Shown piece after piece: positions 35,955-46,380 of a stretch of DNA of 64,000 nt. Under the pieces are notes generated by a model. The model searched no databases and was not told the DNA's origin. It saw only the letters and a program-made list of their open reading frames with translations. This DNA is from Thuidium tamariscinum (taxonomy: Eukaryota > Streptophyta > Bryopsida > Hypnales > Thuidiaceae), in contig OX344757.2 of NCBI GenBank assembly GCA_947034885.2, positions 124,001 through 188,000 of the forward strand, in the 5' to 3' direction. The position numbers and the translations under genes are program-made. How positions within the stretch are numbered: the stretch's first letter is position 1; each line of letters opens with the position of its first letter.

Positions 35955-37145
35955 ACGTGCTTGCTGTCATTCGTGAGTTATCTAACGATTAATCTCTTTT
36001 TGCTGCAGATGAGTTGCGTCCACGTTTACGCTACTGGGCTCTTAGAAGAGTCGCCTTACTGGGAAGAGCTCTGCTTGAAGGCCATGACATTGGACAAGGC
36101 AGACTTTCTGGAAAGCGGCTATCAAAAAAAGTCGCAAGATGTTGCCCCCGGTTCGCAGTCCGAGCCTTCATCGTCGAAGAGGAAACTGCGATCCAGTCAA
36201 GACTCGCTTGGCATGAAACAGAAGCGAAGGGCGGCTCCTGTCTTCGAAGACTTTGAGGAGTTCTCGGATGATGAGGAAGACGAGCCCGACGACGATGTTG
36301 AGGAATTGGGGCTCGACGAAATAGCGACTCCAACGAGTCGCCCAGGATCAGACGTCCCCGGGTCCGTGGCGTCTTCAATGCTACCGCCAGCTACTCAAAC
36401 GCCGAAGACTCCTACCGATGGTAGTCAGCCAGAACGTAAGATGAAGAGGGACAACATGGCAATCGTCATGAAGCGGATGGAGCAGATGCAGAAGTTGCAG
36501 GTCGATCATATGAATGCGCAGAACACCCAAAATGCGCTTCAGCATAAGAAGCAGGAGCTCGCCGTAGCGCAGCTTCGGGAAGAAAGAGAGAGGGACCGTA
36601 TTCAGCTAGAGAAGGACCGCATGGAGCAAGCGAGGGTGAATGAAGCGAATTTGAAGATTCAAGAGCAAAATGCGCAGTTCATGTGGGAGCAAGCAGAGGC
36701 GAATAGGTTGGAGAGGGAGAGAGACAGGGCGGAGCGAGATAAGAGCAACCAAATTCTGGCCTACTTGTTAGACAAGGCTGGCATTGTGCCGCTGGCAGCA
36801 ATTTCTCCAGCCTCTGAACCTGCGCAGCTGCAGATATCGGGGCGCCCCTCAACATCAAACGACAGCAATGTGGCGAGTCCTCAAGTGGCCGTCAATGTCG
36901 CGCCGCCCCTCCCGATGGAATCTCCAGTCGCAACTCCTCTCCCTCCCCCTCTCGATGAGCAGTTTCCGTAGACCTCAGTCGATAGGGAGCTGAATGTCAT
37001 ACATGACGCGCGCAACCCCCTTGTGGATGACGAGTTTTCGGAGACCGCATTCGACAAGGAGCTGAATGTCATACATGAAGCGCGCAAGCTTGCCGAGCGA
37101 GAGGGAACTTCCGCGGCGGCAGATAGTGTTGTGGTTGGGCACAAC

Positions 37146-38340
37146 CCCTGGGGAAATTACTCGCGATTTTTAGAAAACTACGTGAGTTAAAAGATAGGGT
37201 CTATTTAATTCGAAAGGGATAAATTTTATATATATGTAGAACTACTATAGGGTTCTTGAAATGTTACCTATCCTATTATATATAAATTAGGCTATGTATA
37301 AACATCATTTAGTAGGAATTTTTATTAATAAATTAGCCTTTACAAATAGGGTTCATATAAAAAGTTTGTAGTACAATGAGTATAGATGTAAACAAACATT
37401 TTTAATTGATTGATAAAACTTACACAATTTAGTAAATCTAAGGATATTTTTCAGGAGATTTGTTATTATCATCAAATAATTCTAGCCTGTACATACAAAT
37501 CTTTCCTTAAGTATACCAATTATGTAACAACATGTAAGAATCTATTGTTCCAAGACAAAAGAATTGAGTTGTAAATTTACAATGAGGTTGTACTATGGAG
37601 ATTTGTGTTCACACAAAGTACCCATTAAGAAATTGGTGTAGAATGTGCAACATTCACATGAAATCTTTTTTATACTTTGACACTACAAACTCTAGATTTG
37701 CCTCGACTACTTGAACATATACATGTAAATGTTTAGGATCATCTTCTTTTTATTAGTGTTTAATAAACACTCTTTTATTTTTTGATTCTAAATTCAAAAC
37801 CATTGTAAATGCATATGTAAAAATAAAATACATATAGTCTCTATATTAGAGTAGAGGTCATATTCTTGGGTTAATCTACAATGTTTTTAGTGTGTCAATT
37901 TTTCATATTGTTCATATTATATTGCTAGTATTGGTATTTTTCTATCATAACTATATTTAATGTTTCTATGATGTTTATTATTCACCATCATATTAGGTTT
38001 TTTAGAATACATGGCCTAGAATTTAGAATATTTAAAACTATTGTTGCATTTTACATTTTTATTTGTCATTTGAAAAATTGTACTACAATACAAGTAGTGC
38101 ATATATTAAAAAAATAGTATATATGTAAGGCACTACTTTATAGTGTGTTGTAAATGGATATGAAAAAATTAGACAAATAAATTTTGTATATAAGATAGCC
38201 TAACTATAAAAACCAAATGATTAAATTTATATGGAAAAATACGGTCATTTTAATTACTAAAATGAAGATAAATAGCCCTATATTAAATACCCTCTTAACT
38301 CAGGTGTATGCTTAAAATTACAAGGAGTGATCTCCCCGGG
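37146..38340. mobile_element. 1.2 kb AT-rich TIR element in B exon 3
   Basis: Left end CCCTGGGGAAATTACTC and right end (reverse complement) CCCCGGGGAGATCACTC are inverted repeats with three mismatches. GGCACAAC is duplicated on both flanks (8 bp, 7-9 bp depending on how shared G bases are assigned). Removing the insert joins VVVGHN to LAVDAF and restores the phase-1 exon end seen in A. It is noncoding and very AT-rich. The duplication size fits hAT- or Mutator-derived nonautonomous elements, but the ends alone do not decide. Confidence 0.85.
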
Positions 38341-38454
38341 GCACAACCTGGCCGTGGATGCTTTCGAAGCGGAACTCGGGAGCGCTTCCCTTCCCACTAA
38401 AGATCCACCAGCAGGTTGTGCCCAATGACAACTTGGTTTTCCTTTCTTTGTAGT

Positions 38455-38475
38455 TTTAGCTCGATTCGAGCTAAA
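38455..38475 (+). repeat. Dyad in B intron 3
   Basis: TTTAGCTCGA, T, TCGAGCTAAA lies 40 bp after the donor at 38,415, matching the position of the A-type dyad in A intron 3. Confidence 0.9.
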
Positions 38476-38940
38476 TTGTATAGGAATGGCATAGATGCAG
38501 AGTTTTGGAGGCAGTATTTATTTTTCCATAGTGCTGAGCAATCCTGAGGAAAAAATCACTGTAGGATTGTCTGCAAATTTTGTAATCAATTTTGTATATA
38601 GGCACTCAAATTCTGAGTATGTAATATATGATTTCTCACAAACGGCAGTTCACAAACATTTGTACCGCAGGCCATATAATTGTTGACGAGTTGCATGCAT
38701 TTGTGCCCCCCCTCTCGGAATTTCCTGCGCCGGCTGCTCCAGTAAGCATTGTACATGTCGAGGGCTTGGCAGAAGGTGACAAAGAAAAATCAGAGGGAGA
38801 GCCTTCTTACCTCGAGCGTACCTCCGCAATCGCAGATGACATCAACCAACCCTCAAATTCGACTTATCAAGAGGTAGAGTTCGCTTCATTGGTCATGTCA
38901 TATAGTGTTCCCCCTTTTTTTTTAAATGGTTTATCTTCTT

Positions 38941-38983
38941 GAGCGCAACATGCCAGTTTAGCATCTGTTAACTGGCTGCGCTC
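38941..38983 (+). repeat. Unrelated hairpin in B intron 4
   Basis: GAGCGCA and CCAGTT pair with AACTGG and TGCGCTC around an 11 nt loop. It lies in the intron 38,874-39,001, which has no B-type dyad. Confidence 0.5.
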
Positions 38984-39816
38984 TCCTCCGTTTTCTAACA
39001 GGTGTCTGGCCCTCCAATAGCTCGCGGGGGGGCAACGGAAGATGTCCATCGGCCATTGAGGTCTGGGGGGGCTGTGAAATGGATAAACGTCGCCCTGGAT
39101 CTCAATGGCATTCTATGTGTCACGGAAGACTGGAAGTCAAAGGGGTCGATCAAGCAGTTCAACAACCGATCAAAACCGCACTCAGCCACCGTGGCCGCGG
39201 TTGTGGGGCCGAAAGCCGTCTATGTTCGGCCTAACTGCTCCACGTTCCTTGTGGAGCTAGGAAAGATAGCTTTTGTTTCAGTATGGAGTTCAATGAAGAA
39301 ATCCACAACTGAGGATATTTGCGATTATCTCTTTCGGGACGGGCAAAAGCCCTTCCTCGTTCTCGGTCAAGATGCGTGCAAGACAATTAAATGCAGGGAT
39401 CGCTCTGGGAGGCTGACCTCCTTTAAAGAACCCGGTACTAAAAAGGACTTGTTCTTGAAAAATTTAGACGTGCTTTTCAAGCGGGGGGGGGGTCACTGTC
39501 GATAATACTGTAATAGTGGACGACAGCCCTCGGAAGCACATCATGAACAAGTCTGAGAATGTAGTGCTTGCGGAATCATGGATTCATCGGGGGAATGGAG
39601 AGAAAGATAATTTCCTTCTCGCAACTTTACTTCCTTGGTTTCAGCAATTACACGTCCATCGCGACGTGGGCCTGAAGGTTTTCCGTGAAAATAAAAATGG
39701 AAGAATTGGACGACGTATGCTTTGCGACGAAAGGGGTCATTGTGAATATGACAAGCTTATGGAGGTCGTACGAGGATCTCACAATTTTAGTTAGAAAATC
39801 CTTGCGAGGTATGAAG

Positions 39817-39902
39817 TTCAGCTTGGATCGAGCTGATGTGTAGCTTTTGCATGTTCTGTTCTAGTCGAAATGTCCTTGCGTTTTAGCTCGGATCGAGCTA
39901 AA
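39817..39902 (+). repeat. Dyads after B exon 5
   Basis: Two B-type dyads, 39,817-39,837 (TTCAGCTTGG...GAGCTGAT) and 39,882-39,902 (TTTAGCTCGG...CGAGCTAAA), lie between the HAD exon and the last exon. The matching space in A (20,043-20,255) has none. Confidence 0.85.
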
Positions 39903-40020
39903 GAGTGTGAGCGAGGAAATATTGCTGCGTGTTCTTCAAAGACCTTCACTGCGGATTCCTTCGTGAGTTCAGTGCTTCTTGTTCATCTTCTGGTTTTGAT
40001 TCTGTCCCTTTTCGCTTCAG

Positions 40021-40656
40021 GGGGTCAGCGTTTCATCCTACCCAGGCGAAAGTATCGATCGACGTTGCCGGGCGTCCGAGGACTCCATCCTAGACTACGG
40101 GCAATACGTCATTCTTAGCACTGGGAACTTCCTCGGCTCGGCACCCACGTTAAATTCCTCCATGGACTTCTCGACAAGACCAATCGAAGATGGAGTGGTG
40201 GACAGTCCCCCAGACAGACTGCCATGGCTCCCGGTTTCGGCCTCCCCTTCGCCTCTTCGTTCGAGGGAGCCTTTGCTGTCAACAAAGGATCAGTCTCCCT
40301 TAGACAAAGGGGTCTCCAGGAAACTATATGAAGACGCAAATTATCCTCTCGAACTTCCGGGAGTTATGTCGCCGGTTCCTGATGTTAGACCTGAGCCGGT
40401 CGTTGACTACGCGTGCAGTCGGCCCCGACTTCCTCGACGGTTACCCAGGTTCCAGAGTGAGAGGATGAAGAGAAAACATGAAGGTCCTTCATGCAGTCAG
40501 TGCTCTACTCCGTCATGGGATTCGTGGGAGCTTCGGTCCTTGAAGATGCAACGGAGGGAACAAATACGGGAGGCAGGGGAGATAGCAAAAGGGTACAGCC
40601 GTGGTCCAGAAATTCTGATGGCCATGGCGAAGATGAAGAGTAAATCGCACGAGTAA
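40021..40656 (+). CDS. Locus B 3' exon, conserved C-terminal module
   Basis: A single exon following an acceptor (TTTTCGCTTCAG) in phase 0 encodes SILDYGQYV, MDFSTRPIEDGVVDSP, a Pro/Arg-rich middle and the end GYSRGPEILMAMAKMKSKSHE, then TAA. It is open throughout, unlike the upstream exons of B. Compared with A it lacks the intron between 20,603 and 20,718. It is either the final exon of B or a small separate gene; intactness while the rest of B decays would favour the latter, though chance is possible. No known domain recognised. Confidence 0.6.
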   Translation, partial: GVSVSSYPGESIDRRCRASEDSILDYGQYVILSTGNFLGSAPTLNSSMDFSTRPIEDGVVDSPPDRLPWLPVSASPSPLRSREPLLSTKDQSPLDKGVSRKLYEDANYPLELPGVMSPVPDVRPEPVVDYACSRPRLPRRLPRFQSERMKRKHEGPSCSQCSTPSWDSWELRSLKMQRREQIREAGEIAKGYSRGPEILMAMAKMKSKSHE

Positions 40657-40871
40657 AATTTTGTATATAGAAAAATATTATATAGATGAAGACAGTCAAA
40701 TGTCATTGACTGGCTACTAAATTTTGAGGCACTACTATTGTATAGCCGGGAGTTATAAGTACAGTGTAGATGATATAGTTAGTGACATTAGTGTCATGTG
40801 AAATGACAAATATATTAGAAAAATGTATTCAAATCATTCGATGCAAAACCGTAAAAAATTTTTCAAGCTAG

Positions 40872-41239
40872 GTAGTTAAAGTATCTCATCTTCCTCGACT
40901 GAGATGGCCTTGTCAGTAGAAGTTTTAGAAGATGGGTCATTGTTAGGAAGAAATTGGAAGATGAGCTTCAACGTAGATCTTTGCACAGAAATTGTAGAAA
41001 CAAAAACATCTAGACGCCACTCTAAGCAGTTCCATGAGTGGCAATTCGAACCTTTGTGTTTCGTATTGCCACTTAGGGAACTGCGGAGTGGCACTTAGAT
41101 GTTATTGAGTCTACTGTTTCTCTACGAAGAATTGCATTGAAGCTTTTCCTCCAATTTCTTCCTTTCTAACAATGGCTGGTCTTCTGAAGCTTCTACTGAC
41201 AAGCCCAACACAGTCGGGGGAGATGAGATGCTTCGACTA
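40872..41239. repeat. Foldback downstream of locus B
   Basis: Arms of about 180 nt pair around 41,055 (GAGTGGCAATTCGAA... with TATTGCCACTTA). Outer ends TAGTTAAAGTATCTCATCT and the complement of TAGTCGAAGCATCTCATCT. It aligns with the foldback at 21,235-21,607 along its full length and lies the same distance after the stop codon. Complementary open frames reading LLKLLLT on both arms are a result of the symmetry. Confidence 0.85.
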
Positions 41240-41616
41240 TCAAGAATGTGACGGTAAGCATCAATTGTACATAGTATAAGATTTTATTAGAATTAGTGGG
41301 GACATTTGTATGGAATCTAAGATTTAGGGCTTCTAGTATTGATGTGCTATTTCTATATTGAGAGAAAAACTTGTATACATGCAAAGCATCTGTAGTCTAT
41401 GCTTGTAATTTCAATGGCTGCATTGTACAAAAAGTACTTTCTATTCAGGAGATTGTGCCTATCATTACTAAACTTAAGGCCTATAATCTCGTTTCCTGTC
41501 TTATTGCACTACTTTCTTACTCCTGAATATAATTGTTATTCTTAACTTTGTAAATTTGAGTATCTGCGAATCTCTCATTTCGATAGAAAACTCTCATTTT
41601 AATGAATATGATGTTA

Positions 41617-41957
41617 ATGGTCAAAAATGCATCCCCTTATAAGAATAGTGAATTCAAGAGTATGATGCTCATACCTTAGGCTACACGAATTATTCGTAAC
41701 AAGCATCCACAAAAACAATTCCCTTCACGTGAATCCAAAAGAATGGAAGATCTAAGTTCTTGTTCAAAAAGAATCCCTTGTAGTTAAAATGGTCAAAAAT
41801 GCATCCCCTTATAAGAATAGTGAATTCAAGAGTATGATGCTCATACCTTAGGCTACACGAATTATTCGTAACAAGCATCCACAAAAACAATTCCCTTCAT
41901 GTGAATCCAAAAGAATGGAAGATCTAAGTTCTCGTTCAAAAAGAATCCCTTGTAGAG
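41617..41957. repeat. 171 bp tandem duplication
   Basis: Two near-identical copies (41,617-41,787 and 41,788 onward) share GGTCAAAAATGCATCCCC, GGCTACACGAATTATTCGT and AGAATGGAAGATCTAAGTTC. Noncoding. Confidence 0.9.
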
Positions 41958-42970
41958 TTGTAGTTAGAATGGTAAAAAGTGAATCCCTTCCATGTGATTG
42001 AAATAAAACAAAATAGTATTCATTTAATGCAATGGTTTGCCACTCGTTTTAAAAACAAAAAACAAAAAACAAACAAAGCAATAGTAATTCATTAAAAAAA
42101 ATCCCTTGTACGAAATATAAACCAAAAATGAATTTGTTTACGTAAATCCAAAAGAATGTAAGATTTAATAAATCATAAACCAGAATTGATCCCCTATAGC
42201 AATTGTTTAAAGAATTGAATGTGGTGAACATCAATCTACAAGAATTGAATAACTTTCATTTCATAAATAATCCCTTTCAGCCAAACAATAATACTTTAAA
42301 CATTCAACAAAATTGAGCATAATTTATGAAACGTAGCCTTTACGCAAACAAAGAATTTGCTTGAGGAATGTTGAAAATGAATAACAAAATATTTTGAGTT
42401 GTTTGTTTTCATCAGTACATATATTTCCCTTCAATGTTGTTTCTTTACAAAGTAAACAATGACATCTTCCAAATCAAAGAAGGGGACATGGTCTTTCAAG
42501 AAGTTCCTGTGCAATCTTTTTTTGTTGATCTCTTAATTTTGGTATCTTCTTTTTTTAAAAGAAAACAACCCTAAACCATTGCATTTATTAAACAACAAAG
42601 CCAAAGGTTTTGTATGAATGATACGGTTTAAGTATGTCCTATACATTTATTAAGTATTTCCTAAACATTCCTAAATCAAAGAATTTGTGTGATTTTTTTG
42701 GGAAATAAAATATTTCTTGCTTCAAAGTGGTAAAATGGTTAGGAGAACTAAGGAATGACATCTTGCAACACAAGAAACGGGACATGCACTTCCATAAATA
42801 CCTTCCAAATCTTAGGCCGTTGAGCTCTTTAAGGTGGCATCTTCCTGTCATGGTGTTCTCTGAATTTAGAACAAGCTGTAATTGGTTACATTAATGGTTC
42901 TCCCGCTCCAATAAAAGGTAGATTCAAAAATCTCATGCCCAAGTGCACTGCAAATAGTGCTGGACGAGGA
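41958..42970. other. AT-rich intergenic DNA, nothing seen
   Basis: No coding frame, dyads or ends of elements recognised. Some words of the preceding duplication (AATCCCTTGTA, AATCCAAAAGAATG) recur in decayed form up to about 42,160. Confidence 0.45.
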
Positions 42971-43300
42971 CGTCCGCGCCCTGACTTCAAGTCCGCGCCC
43001 TGACTTCAAGTCTGCGCCCTGAAGTCCGCACCCTGATTTCAAGTCCGCGCCCTGAAGTCCACGCCCTGTCTTCCTGTCCCCGCCCAGACTGCTAGGGATT
43101 CAGGTGTGCATTTTGAACGTTGTCAAACTTCACCGCCCTCAAGTCCGCGCCCTGACTTCCCGTCTCCGCCCTGAAGTCCCCGCCCTGACTTCCCGTCCCC
43201 GCCTTGACGCCAAGGATTCAGGTGTGCATTTTGGAGGTTGTCAAAGTTCACAAATTCTCCGCCCTGAAGTCCGCGCCCTGACTTCCCGTCCCCGCCCTCA
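42971..43300. repeat. GTCCGCGCCCTGA motif cluster, left block
   Basis: The 13 bp word GTCCGCGCCCTGA and variants (GTCCCCGCCCTGA, GTCTGCGCCCTGA) recur about sixteen times with ACTTC or AGTTC spacers. Two inserts share GGATTCAGGTGTGCATTTTG. The same word fills 45,201-45,450 on the far side of a large foldback, so the two blocks may once have been continuous. Confidence 0.85.
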
Positions 43301-43419
43301 AGGGTGTCTGCAATCATGTAATATATTTTGTAGGCTAATTCTATTTAATATGAGAGGCACTTTGACTTCAATGATGAATTGGTTTTGATAGTTGAATTTA
43401 ATTTCAAGGTTTGTGATGT

Positions 43420-44863
43420 GGCTATTTTATTTTGTACAATGGGGTACAAATTAGAAAAAGTCTTTTTCGAATTTGCAGTGAGAATTTTTTTGGTATGGCC
43501 AACTTTGAAAGCCTCCCGAGAGCTCAAAAAGTAGTATTTATCCACAAAATTTTTACCACAGCATAACCTTGAAGTTAATTATATGTATGACAAATTTCAA
43601 GGCCAAAAGATTTAGGAAAGAAAAGTTATTCAAAATCTACCAAGATGGGTAGTAGTGAGAAACATTTCACTACTTTCAACTTTGACACCTTTTTAAGGAG
43701 TAAGGATTGAGTCTTGGTTCTTTTGCCGTGAAATTTTTGTCATGGAATAATCTCTATGTTCTTAATATGTTTTCGAACTATTTGAAGGTAAAAAAAGGTT
43801 TGGTGAAGAAGATATTTGAAATCTCTCAACAGGTGTAGTTCTTTGAAACTTTTGACAATTACCAATTTTGACACCCTACCAAGGGCTAAAAAATAAATTT
43901 CTTACCATGAATTTTTTTTGGTGAAGTCATCTCTATATTCATAATATATGCTACAAGTTTCAATTTAAAATGAATTTCCCCAAAAAAGATATACAAAATC
44001 TGACAAGATGTGTGGTTATGAGAATTTTTTTACTATTGCCAACTTTGACACCCTCCCAAGGGCTGAAAATTTGTCTATTTAACATGGAATTATTTGAATA
44101 AAATCAACTTTATGTTGATGTTCCAAATTTCAAGTTCAAAACACATACCCCAAAAAAGATATTCAAAATCTCTCAACATGTGTAGTTGTGAGGTTGAGTT
44201 TCTACATTCGTGACAAACCTGGCTCCACAAAATAATACTATACTAAGGACTCAAGAACTTAATCTCATAACCACACATGTTGTGAGATTTTGTATATCTT
44301 TTTTTTGGTAATTCATTTTAACTTGAAATTTGTAGCATATATTATGAACATAGAGATAAATGCAGCCAAAAAGAATTCATGGTAAGAAACCAATTTTTTA
44401 GCCCTTGGTAGGGTGTCAAAATTGGTAATTGTCAAAACTTTCAAAGAACTACACATGTTGAGAGATTTCAAATATCTTCTTCACCAAACCTTTTTTTACC
44501 TTGAAATTTTTTATACATATTAAGAACATAGAGATTATTCCATGACAAAAATTTCACGGCAAAAGAACCAAGATTCAATCCTTACTCCTAAAAAAGGTGT
44601 CAAAGTTGAAAGTAGTGAAATGTTTCTCACCACTACCCATCTTGGTAGATTTTGAATAACGTTTCTTTCCTAAATCTTTTGGCCTTGAAATTTGTCATAC
44701 ATATAATTAACTTCAAGTTTAAGCTGTGGTAAAAATTTTGTGGTTAAATACTACTTTTTGAGCTCTCGGGAGGCTTTCAAAGTTGGCCATACCAAAAAAA
44801 TTCTCACTGCGAATTCGAAAAAGACTTTTTTTATTGGTACCCCATTGTACAAAATAAAATAAC
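43420..44863. repeat. 1.44 kb foldback
   Basis: The left arm starts GGCTATTTTATTTTGTACAATGGGGTAC and the right arm ends with its reverse complement. Internal landmarks (TTTGAAAGCCTCCCGAGAGCTC, TTTGACACCCTACCAAGGGC) are mirrored. Arms are about 0.7 kb with a short unpaired centre near 44,215, and each arm is built from diverged ~150 bp units. No coding frame. The high match between arms suggests a recent origin, gene conversion or a foldback transposon. No target duplication seen. Confidence 0.9.
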
Positions 44864-45200
44864 CAATTGAAAATTTTGCATGCTAAGCCTTATTACTAAT
44901 TTTACTTTCCAAGGTTATTTCAAATAATTTAGATTGATTTTTCTATTTGTACTCATTTACATTCATTTTTTGCACCAAAAATTATAACAATTAGAAAATT
45001 GGTACAAAACAAACTGTAATTTCTCATGGTGATATAGAATTAAGAGTTTGAATTACAATAAATTTCAAATTGTTGTTTGAACACTACCCATACTCAAAAG
45101 GCTAAAATTAGTTCACATAAGAAGTTTGACCACTTCACAATTGACAAAGTCCTTAAGGGGTTACGAACCTTCTACCCTATAGAACCCATAACTCACTAAC

Positions 45201-45450
45201 CGTCCGCGCCTTGACCTTTATGTTGAGGTCCGCGCCCTAACACTAACGGTGAAGTCCGTGCCCTACCTATACGCGTCCGCGCCCTGACGTACACGTTGAA
45301 GTCCGCGCCCTACTTGTTCGAGTCCGCGCCCTGACGCTGACGGTGAAGTCCGCGCCCTACCTGTACGCGTCCGCGCCCTGACGGTGACACGATGAAGTCC
45401 GCGCCCTAACGGAGACGTTCGCGCCCTGACGAAGACGTCTGCGCCTTGGA
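45201..45450. repeat. GTCCGCGCCCTGA motif cluster, right block
   Basis: About fourteen copies of GTCCGCGCCCTGA/GTCCGCGCCCTAA in the same orientation as the left block, with spacers such as CGGTGAA and TACGC. Confidence 0.85.
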
Positions 45451-45510
45451 TCTCGCTTTCTAAGCTGACGTGTCAACCAAAAAAAATCCCACTACTTTGA
45501 AAAATGGAGC

Positions 45511-45583
45511 CGTCCGGTCCGTCCGTCCGTCCGGTCCGCCTCGCTCGTCCGTCCGGGACGTCCGGTGACCCTGACTCGTCCGT
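45511..45583. repeat. GTCCG cluster
   Basis: GTCCGGTCC, GTCCGTCCG and GACGTCCGG words fill 70 bp directly after the right GTCCGCGCCC block and a short AT-rich linker. The cluster is followed by ATGACAACCCTGATTG. Confidence 0.7.
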
Positions 45584-46100
45584 TATGACAACCCTGATTG
45601 TAGTTTAAGAGGTCACAATGCTATAAATAAACTTTGAAAATGGTAGTTATATTTAAAAACCATTCTATAAGGCAAGCTTGGTATACGCTTCAAACAAAAT
45701 TAAAGTCTATTGGAATTGTACATTATATAGGAAAAAGATTGTAGAGTACATTTTGAGAAGCCATAAATTGACCGGGGTTATGCTTGTAAAGCCCTTTCAT
45801 CCCGTTTTTTTTAATCATAAACTTTTTAGATTAGACTTGTAAACGGAGGGTTGAATGACTTCAAATCTCTTTGGCAATTTGGACACCATAGTGATTAAAC
45901 ATTATAATCTTTCAATCCATAAGTGATATATGTTTTGTTCTCCTAAATGATCTCTGATATGTCTAGTTTGAATTAGGATGGTTACATTTTAAATTTTCTT
46001 TCTTAAAGCTCATCATGAAGTAATTTTTTTCTTCACTTTAGAAATTAGAACAAATTCCTAGAAACTCCCCCAAAGGCCTTGAGCATTTAGGGGTAAAAAA

Positions 46101-46380
46101 CACCCGCGGTCGCCATCAAAGACAGAGGCGCGGTCGCCCTGCACCCGAGGTCGCCCCTAACCAGAAGTCGCCCTTCTCTTGTACCCGAGGTCGCCCTATA
46201 CCCGAAGTCGCCCTTCCATTGCACCCGCGGTCGCGAAAGAGACGCAGTTGCCCTGGATTTTTAACCCGCGGTCGCGCTTGAGCCCGATACCCGCTGTCGC
46301 CTACCCGCAGTCGCCCTAAAAATCGGATGCATGGTCTCCCTTACCAGAGATGCGGTCGTCCCACCCGTAGTCGCCCTGCC
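46101..46380. repeat. CCCGCGGTCGCCC motif cluster
   Basis: The word ACCCGNGGTCGCCC and variants (ACCCGAAGTCGCCC, GCGGTCGCC) recur about fifteen times. It is followed by a linker (CTCGCTTTCCACGTCAGCGTGG) and a second GC-rich stretch with CGACAGG and GACGTC words ending in ACAACCTTGATATGG near 46,570. The order parallels 45,201-45,605, with different words. Confidence 0.75.

Larger units (their letters stand above)
32942..39808 (+). pseudogene. Locus B: decayed paralogue of locus A
   Basis: Exons by comparison with A: 32,942-34,393; 34,530-35,873; 36,009-38,414 (containing a 1.2 kb insertion, 37,146-38,340); 38,671-38,873; 39,002 to about 39,808. Phases agree with A at every shared junction. 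NGQHS is at residues 376-380, with ISAYYNRTNHF and WATNI after it. Exon 3 has acidic stretches and a long charged coiled coil (LREERERDRIQLEKDRMEQ). The HAD part has DLNGI at nt 39,098 and VDDSP. Breaks: TAG at 35,511, TAG at 36,969 (inside a tandem duplication ending in ELNVIHDAR/ELNVIHEAR), the transposon, a frameshift at a run of ten G (39,483-39,492; nine would be in frame) and TAG at 39,792. Exon 1 is intact at 484 codons. Full-length function is unlikely, but truncated products are possible. Confidence 0.85.

Noticed and set aside
40505-41098. Small open frames in the B foldback reading LLKLLLT on both strands
   Set aside because: They are explained by the inverted-repeat symmetry. The A copy does not keep the frames.
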